In this document: one piece after another, positions 25,702 to 33,557 of the stretch
Layout: the number at the start of each line of letters is the position of its first letter
Numbering within the stretch: the stretch's first letter is position 1
Assembly (NCBI RefSeq): GCF_030499575.1
Contig: NZ_JASTLC010000001.1
Location: forward strand, 1,736,001-1,800,000
Length of the DNA: 64,000 nucleotides
Reading direction: 5' to 3'
DNA from: Streptomyces sp. DG2A-72
GTDB taxonomy: Bacteria > Actinomycetota > Actinomycetes > Streptomycetales > Streptomycetaceae
Notes under the pieces: model-generated
What the model was told of the DNA's origin: nothing
The model's database searches: none
What the model saw: only the letters and a program-made list of their open reading frames with translations
Translations under genes and position numbers: made by a program

Positions 25702-27081
25702 TCAGCACGGACCGCGTTGTGCGGTGTGGCGTGACGCCTTCGTGGTACGCCGCGCCAGTCTCAGATGCAGGCGGCGCGGATGCATGACTGTTGCCAACGG
25801 GGTCGGCCGGACATCCGTGCCGGGAGCGCACTCCACCTGCCACCGGTTCGCGATGGTGGCGAGCGCCAGTGTCGCCTCGGCCAGGGCGTAGGCATCGCCT
25901 ATGCACTTGCGGGCGCCGGCACCGAAGGTGGCGAACGACCCGCGGGGCAGATCGGCGGCGCGGTCCGGCAGCCAACGGTCCGGAGTGAAGCCCGTCGGGT
26001 CGGCGTGAACCGCCGCCTGGCGGTGCACTACCGGCGGGCTGATCACCAGCGTCGTCCCCGGCTCCAGGCGCCGACCGGCCAGTTCCACCTGCGATGCGGT
26101 GATTCTCGTGTACAGCCACGCGGGCGGATACAACCGGAGGGATTCGGTGATCATCCGGTTGGTAAAAGGCAGTTCGGGCAGGTCGCTCCAGCCTGCCGGG
26201 CGCCCTCCGAGCACTGCGTCGGTCTCTTCGTGGACTTTGCGGACGGCCTCCGGGTGCTTGGACATCAGGTACAGGGTCCAGGTCAGGTTCGCGGCAACGG
26301 TCTCGGATCCGCCGAACAGCATGGTGATGACCTGGTCGTGAACCTCGTCGTCGGTCAGACCCGCTCCGCCACCCTCGTCGCGGGCGGACACCAGCATCGA
26401 GAGCAGATCTCCGTGGTCCCTGCCGCCGCGCCGGTAGTCCGCCATGATGCGGTCCACCGTGCCGTGCAGGTGATCAAGTGCCCGCTCGTAGCGGTGGTTC
26501 GCGGGCAGAGGCAGTCGCTGCCACGCCCTCGGCAGGAACATGCGTTGGAAGAGCCCGCCGAGCGCGGTCTCGAAGGAACGCTGGATGCTGTCCACGGCGC
26601 CGTCGTCGACGTGGGCGGTGAACAGCGTACGGACCGCGGCGCGCAATGCGAAGCCGTACAGCACCGGGAAGGCATCGATGACCTGGCCTTCACGCCAGGA
26701 CTCGGTCAGCGCGGTGCTCTCCTGCTCCATCACTTCCGCGTATTGCTGAAGCCGTGCCCGGTGAAAGGCGGGCTGGAGCAGTCGGCGCTGCCTGCGGTGG
26801 TCTCGGTGCGGGCAGCTGCCCAGTCCGTTGCCGACGATGTCCCGGAGCCGGTCGAAGAGCGCGCCGCCCTTGTCGAAGACGCGGTCCTCCATGAGGACTT
26901 GCCGCAGCAGTTCGGGATGGCAGGGTACGTACGCGCGGGTTGGGCCGATCCGGATCTCGACCAGGTCGCCGTAAACGGGCAGCGAATCGAGGAACTCGAC
27001 CGGCCGCCGCATCAGCTGGAGCGCATGCCCCACAAGGGGCAGCGCCCTGGGGGCCGTCCCGGTGACGAAGTTGGTGGCCAT
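25702..27081 (-). CDS. cytochrome P450 of the sesquiterpene locus
   Basis: 459 aa complete P450: I-helix LFGGSETVAANLT, ExxR at E313-R316 (ESLR), heme loop FATFGAGARKCIGDA with Cys393. The N-terminus (APRALPLVGHALQLMRRP) and the region DIVGNGLGSCPHRDHRRQ resemble the CYP183/PtlI class that oxidises pentalenene. It starts 16 bp downstream of the terpene synthase stop, with GGAGG before its ATG, so the two are an operon. Inferred role: oxidation of the hydrocarbon made by the cyclase. Redox partners are not local. Confidence 0.88.
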   Translation of the reverse strand: MATNFVTGTAPRALPLVGHALQLMRRPVEFLDSLPVYGDLVEIRIGPTRAYVPCHPELLRQVLMEDRVFDKGGALFDRLRDIVGNGLGSCPHRDHRRQRRLLQPAFHRARLQQYAEVMEQESTALTESWREGQVIDAFPVLYGFALRAAVRTLFTAHVDDGAVDSIQRSFETALGGLFQRMFLPRAWQRLPLPANHRYERALDHLHGTVDRIMADYRRGGRDHGDLLSMLVSARDEGGGAGLTDDEVHDQVITMLFGGSETVAANLTWTLYLMSKHPEAVRKVHEETDAVLGGRPAGWSDLPELPFTNRMITESLRLYPPAWLYTRITASQVELAGRRLEPGTTLVISPPVVHRQAAVHADPTGFTPDRWLPDRAADLPRGSFATFGAGARKCIGDAYALAEATLALATIANRWQVECAPGTDVRPTPLATVMHPRRLHLRLARRTTKASRHTAQRGPC

Positions 27082-27097
27082 GGGCTCTTCCTCCCCC

Positions 27098-28105
27098 CTA
27101 CGCACTCTGCGCAGCCGGAAGCGCATAGCGGTTGGTACCCACGCTCCACGCGTAACTGCCGGATATCCAGGTACCCAGGGCTTCGGTGAACCTCGCCACG
27201 GCGTCACGTTCCCGTCCGGTCAGGTCCAGCGGGGCACACAGCCGAGGTACCTGCGCGTACAGGCTGGTGAAGTCGGCCAGTTGCCGGTCGAATATTCGCA
27301 CCGCTTCGTCGATCGCCTCGTCGCGGCGCAGCTTCCCATGGTGCTCCAGCAGCAGGACGAGGTTGTGCGTGTCACGATGCGACTCCTCCCGCTCCACCCC
27401 GTGGACGTCGTTCACCACGGCGATCACGTCGGATGCTGTGTACCTCAACCGCCTCATCCACGCGCTGTCCTGTACGCGGGCCGGCACTTCGAACCCGCCG
27501 ACACGCTCGGCCATGTCGAGGAACGGCTCCACCCCCACGCTGATGCAGCGCAGAGCGCGGTAACTGTCGATGTCGAGGATGATGCCGTTGCGGTGGTTGT
27601 GATCCTCCAGCGGGAAGGTGGCGAAGAAGTCTGCCCAGTTCCGGGCCGATCGTGCCTGCCAGTCGTGCGTCATGCCCTCGCACAGCTCTTGCCACAGACG
27701 AAGCCAGACCCGGACGAACGGCGTAGGGCGGCGTAAAGGCCTGCTCCAGGCGGGCGCTGCGGGGGCGGAAGTTCCTTGCGCGGGCCTCGTGACGGCCGTC
27801 ATGTCCTCGATGATCCTGGCGACCAGGCCCGGTGCCCGCTCTCCCGGCCCTGACAGCTGGTCGTCCATCACGAATGCCAGCCCCAGCGTGTCGGAGGCCA
27901 GATCCAGCGCCGCGCCCACCGCGTAAGGGTAGGTGAGACTCGCCAGCCCGATGTGATCCACCGTGCGGAGGAACGCTTCCAGCGCCCCGGGCCCACTCAC
28001 CAGGCCGTCATCCCGCATCCATGCGCACCCGCGGGCATGGCAGCGCTTTCGGTCCGGGCTGGTACGAGCCGGAAACGGAATCGAGAATTGAATTTCCTGT
28101 GACAT
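27098..28105 (-). CDS. class I sesquiterpene cyclase, pentalenene-synthase-like
   Basis: 335 aa. It opens MSQEIQFSIPFPAR like pentalenene synthase. The aspartate motif is D81-D82-Q-L-S, without the usual third acidic residue. The NSE triad is N232-D-V-H-G236-V-E-R-E240, with Gly where Ser is usual, and the C-terminal RY pair is in GTNRY. FPP is the likely substrate. The gene contains one TTA codon (Leu124, 27734-27736 on the plus strand), implying dependence on the bldA leucyl-tRNA. Nearby precursor genes are decayed, so FPP must come from elsewhere. Variant motifs leave activity and product uncertain. Confidence 0.85.
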   Translation of the reverse strand: MSQEIQFSIPFPARTSPDRKRCHARGCAWMRDDGLVSGPGALEAFLRTVDHIGLASLTYPYAVGAALDLASDTLGLAFVMDDQLSGPGERAPGLVARIIEDMTAVTRPAQGTSAPAAPAWSRPLRRPTPFVRVWLRLWQELCEGMTHDWQARSARNWADFFATFPLEDHNHRNGIILDIDSYRALRCISVGVEPFLDMAERVGGFEVPARVQDSAWMRRLRYTASDVIAVVNDVHGVEREESHRDTHNLVLLLEHHGKLRRDEAIDEAVRIFDRQLADFTSLYAQVPRLCAPLDLTGRERDAVARFTEALGTWISGSYAWSVGTNRYALPAAQSA

Positions 28106-28129
28106 GTCTTTCCCCTGTTGCATGTGTTG

Positions 28130-28215
28130 TCGAAAGCTCCCACGCAGTGGCCAGGCGCAGGCGCAAGGGCATCGAGCAGTTCGGTGGAAGTGCCGGCGAG
28201 GGCCGCACCGATACG
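28130..28215 (-). pseudogene. short polyprenyl-synthase-like remnant
   Basis: In one minus frame just upstream of the cyclase start the sequence reads RRIGAALAGTSTELLDALA, a close match to the conserved HIGAALAG..LLD helix of Streptomyces polyprenyl diphosphate synthases, and then loses similarity. There is no start or stop of its own. It is apparently a leftover of an isoprenoid-precursor gene that once adjoined the cyclase. Confidence 0.45.
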
Positions 28216-28374
28216 TCGGGGGGCGTTCACAGGTGCACTTGAGCGGGCTGTCGGAGGGCAGAAAGCGGTAGGGCAGGCCAAGAGTGACCATCGCCGTGGG
28301 AGTACCGGCGTTCTGTCGACCGACAGCGTTGTCCGGGAAAGCCGGACGACTTTGGACAGGTCGCGGACGCGGAC

Positions 28375-28527
28375 CACCGGAGCGACACCATGGGCGGAGA
28401 AAACGACAGCGCGTTCGGGCCGCCCGTATCGTTTCAGGTCCCGCTCCGCGGTCTGGATGGCGCGGACGACGCCGGCGCAGAAACCGCAGAGGACGGCCGG
28501 CAATACACGTACGCTGGGTGGGGTCAT
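28375..28527 (-). pseudogene. IspH (LytB) remnant with internal deletion
   Basis: The frame beginning at 28527 reads VLCGFCAGVVRAIQTAERDL, the IspH N-terminus with its Fe-S cysteine (GFCAGV), then jumps from RYGRPE directly to RAVVFSAHGVAPVVR, a segment that in intact enzymes lies about 40 residues further on. Similarity ends soon after. It is therefore a truncated, internally deleted copy of 4-hydroxy-3-methylbut-2-enyl diphosphate reductase, not functional. Confidence 0.6.
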
Positions 28528-28560
28528 GCGCCCCTCCGTGTGGTCGTGTCCACCAGGCCG

Positions 28561-29110
28561 CTACAGGCCCGGGACGGTGGCCGGGGACAGGGACGTGGGG
28601 GTGTTGAGGAGGGCCAGGACGGCGTCGCTGCTTCGGGCAATCATGTCCTCGACGTGGGCAGGCCCGGTGGCGGTGGGGAGTGCGCGGATGTGGGCGGCGT
28701 CAGCCTAGGTCAGCTCCGCGCGGCAGACCAGGCGGCGCAACGCGTCCGCGTGGGGCGGTGGCCGCCTACCGCAGGGCGAGGGCGAGCGGGGCCGTGGTCT
28801 GACGTCGCGCAGATCGTCCAGGCGGGACGTGCGGTGACGTCCGGGTCCCCGAAAACGCCGAGCAACCCTTCGCGCAGTTGGAAGGCCTCGCCCAGGGTCA
28901 GCGCGTAGGCGGTGAGGGTGTCGAGGAGGCTTGGGTCGACGCCGGCCAGGACGGCGCCGATGTGCAGGAGGGCGTTCGATCGTGTACCTGGCACCGTTGA
29001 AACGGGCGATCTCGCCCACGGCGCACACCTTGGCCACCAGAAACTCGCGGATCTCGCCTGCCAGTCCGACAAGCCGCTCCGTCGGCAATGCCTTCACCGC
29101 GGTTGGAACG
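28561..29110 (-). pseudogene. polyprenyl diphosphate synthase pseudogene
   Basis: Reading the minus strand from about 29110 gives EIREFLVAKVCAVGEIARFN and GARYTIERP, then a shift to another frame with LLHIGAVLAGVDPSLLDTL and LTLGEAFQLREGLLGVFGDP, then back to RLDDLRDV and HADALRRLVCRAELT. Next comes an in-frame TAG (28705-28707), and the same frame resumes with ADAAHIRAL, EDMIARSSDAVLALL and a final stop at 28561. This is the C-terminal half of an FPP/GGPP synthase with at least two frameshifts and one nonsense codon (probably GAG to TAG). The first aspartate motif is missing. Confidence 0.7.
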
Positions 29111-29531
29111 CACGACTCCGACAACGCCTGTCCCGCAGTTGGTCTCTGATCCACAGACATCACCCCACGCGCTCGGCCGACAGGAAGAGCACGCCGCGCC
29201 AAGGCCGCTTGTACGACTTGGACGAGTTCTACAGTGTGCCAGGCGTAAGCCCATGGCGGGAGGCGCACGCATGTACGTACTTGATGCGTACACGGCCCAC
29301 GCAGTGCGCCCCCGAAGAAGACCCGCACTGCGTACTTCCACAGGACGCGCATCTCGCTTCACACCCGCATACGCCCCACCGAAACGAGACAAGTCCTTGC
29401 TCTCATCGCCGGGACATCAAGGATCCTGGCAGCGTTCCGGCATTGGCTGTCCCGGCTGGGCTCACGGTTCTTTGCCGGGCTGACACCGCCTCGTCGCCTC
29501 GCTGTCGGTGCCCTTCATAGACTTGATCGTG
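29111..29531. other. intergenic stretch with no gene seen
   Basis: About 420 bp between the polyprenyl synthase pseudogene and the RluA gene. Codon bias is poor in all six frames and no family motif is apparent. It probably includes further decayed sequence of the terpene locus and the promoter of the RluA gene. Confidence 0.5.
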
Positions 29532-30473
29532 ATGAGACGCCGTAGCCCGCCCCCGCCCTCTCCCCTGCCGCAGCGCAACGGGGTGGATCCGGTGCGGGTG
29601 CGGTTGCCGAGCGGGGACGCGTGGACGACCGTGCGGGATCATCTCGTGGCGCGGCTTGCGGCCGGGGCCAGGGTGATCGACGAGATGCTGGACGCGGGGC
29701 GGATCGTGGACGCCACCGGGCGTCCGGTATCCAGGGACATGGCGTACGTGCCGGGGATGTTTGTGTGGTTCCACCGGGAGCTGGCCGACGAGGAACGGGT
29801 ACCGTTCGCGGTCGACGTCGTGTACCGGGACGAGCACGTGGTGGTGGCCGACAAACCACACTTCCTGGCCACCACGCCGCGCGGCAGCCATGTCGCCGAG
29901 ACGGCCCTGGCGCGACTGCGGCGGGAGCTGGGCGTCCCGACGCTGAGCGCGGCGCACCGGCTGGACCGGCTGACGGCCGGGCTGGTGCTGTTCACCGTGC
30001 GGCCCGAGGAGCGCGGCGCGTACCAGTCGCTGTTCCGTGACAAGCGGGTGGCGAAGGAGTACGAGGCGGTGGCCCCGTACGACCTCGCACTGGACCTGCC
30101 AGTCACCCTGCGCAGCCGGATCGTCAAGGAGCGCGGGGTGGTGGCGGCCCGCGAGATCGTGGGCACGCCCAACGCCGTCAGCCGGGTCGAGTTGCTGGAG
30201 CACCGGAACGGGCGTGCCCGGTACAGGTTGACACCGCGTACCGGGCAGACGCACCAGCTGAGGGTGCACATGAGCGCCCTTGGGGTGCCGATCCTCGGCG
30301 ATCCCCTCTATCCGGTGGTGACCGGCCCCGTGGCGGCCGGTGACTTCCGGCGTCCGCTCCAACTGCTCGCGCGGGTGCTGGAGTTCACCGATCCGATCAC
30401 GGGGTGCGAGCACCGGTTCGTCAGCCCGCGTGTGCTGCGGGCCTGGTCGTCGTACGACGAGTGGGACGGGTAG
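29532..30473 (+). CDS. RluA-family pseudouridine synthase
   Basis: 313 aa. The catalytic loop is HRLDRLTAGLVLF (Asp nucleophile), with VVYRDEHVVVADKPHFLATTPRG before it and TGQTHQLRVHMSALGVPILGDPLYP after it. The enzyme isomerises uridine to pseudouridine in rRNA or tRNA. The ATG at 29532 follows directly on an in-frame GTG. Its 3' end is 18 bp from the convergent conservon P450. It corresponds to SCO1625 by position, as I recall. Confidence 0.9.
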   Translation: MRRRSPPPPSPLPQRNGVDPVRVRLPSGDAWTTVRDHLVARLAAGARVIDEMLDAGRIVDATGRPVSRDMAYVPGMFVWFHRELADEERVPFAVDVVYRDEHVVVADKPHFLATTPRGSHVAETALARLRRELGVPTLSAAHRLDRLTAGLVLFTVRPEERGAYQSLFRDKRVAKEYEAVAPYDLALDLPVTLRSRIVKERGVVAAREIVGTPNAVSRVELLEHRNGRARYRLTPRTGQTHQLRVHMSALGVPILGDPLYPVVTGPVAAGDFRRPLQLLARVLEFTDPITGCEHRFVSPRVLRAWSSYDEWDG

Positions 30474-30491
30474 CCCCGGTGGCCAGTCGGT

Positions 30492-31970
30492 TCAGTCGCC
30501 GCGCCACCAGCGCAGGAGGCGCCGGAACACCCCCGGCTGATCGGCCGGCTCGGGCGCCGGCGTCGGCGTCGGAGCGGAGGGCACCGGAGCGGGGGGTTCC
30601 GGAGCAGCCGTCTGCGGCTGTGGCGTGCTGAACTGCCAGTTGCTGGGGCGCTGTGACTGCACCGGATGTGCGGGGAGCGCCATAACGTCCTGCTGGGGCT
30701 TGGGCGCGAACTCCACGGGCAGTTCCACCAGGTGCCGGTTCGAGATGGACGCCCGCCAGCGCAGTTCGTGCTCCTCGCAGGCGAGTTCGACGTCGGGAAG
30801 GCGCGTCAGCAGCGCGTCGACGCCGACGTCGGCGATGGCGCGGCCGATGTCCTGGCCCGGGCATTCGTGGGGACCGCCGCTGAAGGCGAGGTGGGAGCGG
30901 TTGCCCTGCATGTTGACCGTGGGGTCGGGACGGACGCGCGGGTCGACGTTGCCCGGTTCAATTCCCATGAGGAGGCCGTCGCCTCTGCGGATGCGCTGAC
31001 CGCCCAGCTCGGTCTCCTGCTTGGCGAAGTAGCCCAAGAGGGTGCTGAAGGGCGGCTCGTCCCATAGGGACTGCTCGACCGCCTGGGGCACCGTCATCTG
31101 GCCGCCGCTGAGCTGGGCACGGAATCGCGGGTCGGTGAGCACCACTCGCAGTACGTTGGCAAGGAGGTTGGCGGTGGCCTCGTACGCGACGATCAGGACG
31201 ACGCGCAGGTGCTGGCTGACCTCCTCGTCGGTCAGCCGCGCCGGATGATTGATGAGGTGGCTGGTGAAGTCGTCCTTGGGTTCGGCACGACGGCGGGCGG
31301 TGAGCCGCATCAGGACGTCCATGATGTACGCGTTGCTGGCGATGGCGGTCTCGGTGCCCTTGGGCAGGTCGCGGGCGGCCTCCACGATCCGGTCGTTGTA
31401 CTCCTCGGGCATACCGAGGATCTCGCACATCACCATCATCGGCAGACGCTCGGCGAACTGGCTTACCAGGTCGGCCTTGCCCTCCTCGCAGAACTTGTTG
31501 ACGAGGTCCTGGGTCGCGCGGTTGATGTGGCGGCGGATACGGCGGTGGTCGATGGTCGACATGGCGCCGGTGACCGCGCCACGCAGCCGCAGGTGCTCGT
31601 CGCCCTCGGCGTGGCAGCAGATGGGCTGCCAGGCGAGGTGCGGCATGAGCGGGTGATCGGGCCTGACGGTGCCGTCCTGCAGCGAGGTCCACAACCGGGT
31701 GTCACGGCTGTACTGCGAGGGCGTGCGCACCATGTGCATGTTCTCGCTGTGGCCGAGGACCACCCAGATCGGCACGTCCTCGTGCAGTAGTGCTGGAGCC
31801 ACGGGGCCGTGCTCGGCACGGAGCTTCTCGTACACGGCTTCCAGGTCCTCCGCCTCGGGGCCGTACAGCCGGCGCAGCCCGCCGGGGCCGATGCCGTGTG
31901 CAGGGCAGCCGGGGGGCGGGGTGGCCGTGGGCTCGTCCGTACCAGTCGGGGAGAGAGGTTCAGGCGTCAC
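30492..31970 (-). CDS. cvnE: conservon cytochrome P450 of CYP157 type lacking ExxR
   Basis: 492 aa. The heme loop LAFSGGPHECPGQD carries Cys370. The K-helix where ExxR is expected reads E299-Q-S-L-W303, the ExxR-less form described for the CYP157 family. A Pro-rich tail (about 445-480) precedes a basic C-terminus RRLLRWWRGD. It is the last gene of the five-gene conservon (sensor-like ATPase, roadblock, DUF742, GTPase, P450), equivalent to rarE/SCO1626 by synteny. Activity and substrate are unknown; a signalling or scaffold role with the GTPase is possible. Confidence 0.88.
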   Translation of the reverse strand: MTPEPLSPTGTDEPTATPPPGCPAHGIGPGGLRRLYGPEAEDLEAVYEKLRAEHGPVAPALLHEDVPIWVVLGHSENMHMVRTPSQYSRDTRLWTSLQDGTVRPDHPLMPHLAWQPICCHAEGDEHLRLRGAVTGAMSTIDHRRIRRHINRATQDLVNKFCEEGKADLVSQFAERLPMMVMCEILGMPEEYNDRIVEAARDLPKGTETAIASNAYIMDVLMRLTARRRAEPKDDFTSHLINHPARLTDEEVSQHLRVVLIVAYEATANLLANVLRVVLTDPRFRAQLSGGQMTVPQAVEQSLWDEPPFSTLLGYFAKQETELGGQRIRRGDGLLMGIEPGNVDPRVRPDPTVNMQGNRSHLAFSGGPHECPGQDIGRAIADVGVDALLTRLPDVELACEEHELRWRASISNRHLVELPVEFAPKPQQDVMALPAHPVQSQRPSNWQFSTPQPQTAAPEPPAPVPSAPTPTPAPEPADQPGVFRRLLRWWRGD

Positions 31971-32066
31971 GATGGTCGCTCCGAAGCTGAAGTGATTCCG
32001 GTGTACAGGAGGTGATGGGGTCCCCGGGTTCAGGCGGTTCGGCGAAGCCGGGAACGTGGGGGAGGT

Positions 32067-32103
32067 CGTGCGTGCGGCTCATGGAACGTGAGCCGCACGC
32101 ACG
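32067..32103. promoter_or_regulatory. 15-bp perfect hairpin between cvnD and the P450 gene
   Basis: Arms CGTGCGTGCGGCTCA and TGAGCCGCACGCACG around a 7-nt loop, inside a 180-bp gap in an operon whose other genes overlap. There is no T-run on either side. It could act as an attenuator, partial terminator or RNA-stability element that sets the P450 level apart from cvnA-D. Confidence 0.65.
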
Positions 32104-32150
32104 GTTCGGGGACGGGGTACGGCGGCCGTACGGCTCGACCGTTGCGTGGG

Positions 32151-32771
32151 TCACGCAGGGGCCTTCGCGGTCGCCAGCGCATGCAGGAAGTGCATCAGGG
32201 TCATCAGGACGTCGCGGCTGGAGGCCCGGCGGCGTGCGTCGCACTCGACGATGGGGATCTCCTCGGGCAGGTCGAGTGCCGTACGGAGTTCGGAGATGGG
32301 GTAACGGGGCGCGTCCGGGAAGCTGTTGATGGCCACCACGAAGGGCACTCCGCACTCCTCCAGTCGCCCTATGACGTCGAAGCTGACCTCGAGGCGGCGG
32401 GTGTCGACCAGCACGACCGCGCCCAGCGCACCCTCGAACAACCCGTTCCACAGGAACCAGAAGCGTTGCTGGCCGGGGGTGCCGAAGAGGTACAGCACGA
32501 GCTGATCGGTGATGCTGATGCGGCCGAAGTCCATCGCGACGGTGGTGGCCGTCTTGGATTCCGAGCCGAAGTTGTCGTCGATGCCGACGCCGGCCTGCGT
32601 CATGGTCTCTTCGGTGGTCAGTGGCCTGATCTCGCTGACCGAGCCGACCATGGTCGTCTTGCCGACGCCGAACCCGCCCACGATCACGATCTTGACCGCG
32701 GCCTCGGCCGTGTGCGGCAGCTGGTCCTCGGTCCGTGGACCGGGGATGATGTCAGAGCTTTTGAAGTCCAT
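32151..32771 (-). CDS. cvnD: conservon Ras-like GTPase
   Basis: 206 aa. The P-loop is GGFGVGKTTMV (residues 33-43); the G3 region is LFGTPGQQRFW, and a degenerate G4 INSFPD replaces NKxD, all typical of CvnD proteins. It binds GTP at the membrane-associated conservon complex with CvnA-C. It overlaps the upstream DUF742 gene by 20 bp. It is equivalent to rarD in the cvn9 set by synteny. Confidence 0.92.
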   Translation of the reverse strand: MDFKSSDIIPGPRTEDQLPHTAEAAVKIVIVGGFGVGKTTMVGSVSEIRPLTTEETMTQAGVGIDDNFGSESKTATTVAMDFGRISITDQLVLYLFGTPGQQRFWFLWNGLFEGALGAVVLVDTRRLEVSFDVIGRLEECGVPFVVAINSFPDAPRYPISELRTALDLPEEIPIVECDARRRASSRDVLMTLMHFLHALATAKAPA

Positions 32772-33153
32772 GCATCACCGCTTCGAGAATTGAACGGTCG
32801 GCGACGGCCTGGCGCACGATCGGGGCGCGCGCCGTCACCAGTCCGGCCGTCAGCATGTCGGTGAGCAGGACCGTCATCATGCTGAACGGCAGGTTGAGAT
32901 AGGCCGAGAGCTCGGCCACGGACAGAGGGGCGGCACAGAGCCGGAGCAACGCCGACTGTTCCGGCGTGGCGGAAGGCGGGGGGTCGGCGCGCGCCACGAT
33001 TAAGGTGACGAGGTCGATGTCCGCGTCACGCTCGCCGCCGTCCGGGCCGGCCACCACGAAGAGCCGTTCCGGCTTCTTCTGGTTCCCGGGCTTGGCGGGC
33101 GGTGGAGGCGGTTGTTCCTTGGGGTATCGCCGCTGGCGTTGCGGAGGACTCAT
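32752..33153 (-). CDS. cvnC: conservon DUF742 protein with a TTA codon
   Basis: 133 aa. A Pro/Lys-rich N-terminus is followed by the DUF742 winged-helix-like core (ERLFVVAGPD, CAAPLSVAELSAYLNLPFSM, VLLTDMLTAGLV). The ATG overlaps the roadblock gene stop as ATGA. Leu51 is encoded by TTA (33001-33003 on the plus strand), so translation should need the bldA tRNA and be delayed to late growth. Homologue of rarC in the cvn9 conservon by synteny. Confidence 0.9.
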   Translation of the reverse strand: MSPPQRQRRYPKEQPPPPPAKPGNQKKPERLFVVAGPDGGERDADIDLVTLIVARADPPPSATPEQSALLRLCAAPLSVAELSAYLNLPFSMMTVLLTDMLTAGLVTARAPIVRQAVADRSILEAVMHGLQKL

Positions 33154-33557
33154 ACGGTCTGCCCGTTGCGCCGGGGCGGACTGGTGAGATGGGCGCCGAT
33201 GCGGGCGACGAGGTCGGACATACGGTTGCTCATGCGGCCGGGTTCGGCGAACGTGTCGGAGAGCACGGCGAGATAGGCGTTGGAACCGGCGGCCATCAAA
33301 TAGAAGTAGCCGCCTTTGATCTCGATGAGGACCATCTTCATCGTGCCGTCGCTGTTCGGGATCTCCGAGGCGACGGCGCTCGCCAGACTCTGCAGGCCGG
33401 CGCAGGCCGCGGCGACGCGGTCGGCGGTGTCCGGGTCGCCACCGTAGCGGGCGATGCGCAGTCCGTCGGCGGAGAGCACCACGATCATCTGGATGCCCGG
33501 TACGCCGTCGTGGAGCTCCTTGAGCATCCAGTCGAAGTTGGCGCGCTGCTGGATCAC
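33150..33557 (-). CDS. cvnB: conservon roadblock/LC7 protein
   Basis: 135 aa roadblock/LC7 fold (FDWMLKELHDGVPGIQMIVVL, GLQSLASAVASEI, YFYLMAAGSNAYLAVLSD), a family that regulates small GTPases such as the CvnD encoded two genes downstream. The GTG start overlaps the cvnA stop by 4 bp and its stop overlaps cvnC by 4 bp, so stoichiometric coupled translation is expected. Confidence 0.92.
   Translation of the reverse strand: MIQQRANFDWMLKELHDGVPGIQMIVVLSADGLRIARYGGDPDTADRVAAACAGLQSLASAVASEIPNSDGTMKMVLIEIKGGYFYLMAAGSNAYLAVLSDTFAEPGRMSNRMSDLVARIGAHLTSPPRRNGQTV

Noticed and set aside
28375..28527. Intact short IspH-like gene
   Set aside because: The reading jumps over about 40 residues of the enzyme and stops matching after SAHGVAPVV; most Fe-S ligands are missing.
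28118..28708. 196-codon plus-strand frame across the decayed region
   Set aside because: Recognisable isoprenoid-enzyme segments are on the minus strand; this frame has no coherent motif.
32012..32329. Small plus-strand gene over the cvnD-P450 gap
   Set aside because: Open only because of GC bias; it crosses the hairpin and the 3' end of cvnD, and has no ribosome-binding site or family feature.
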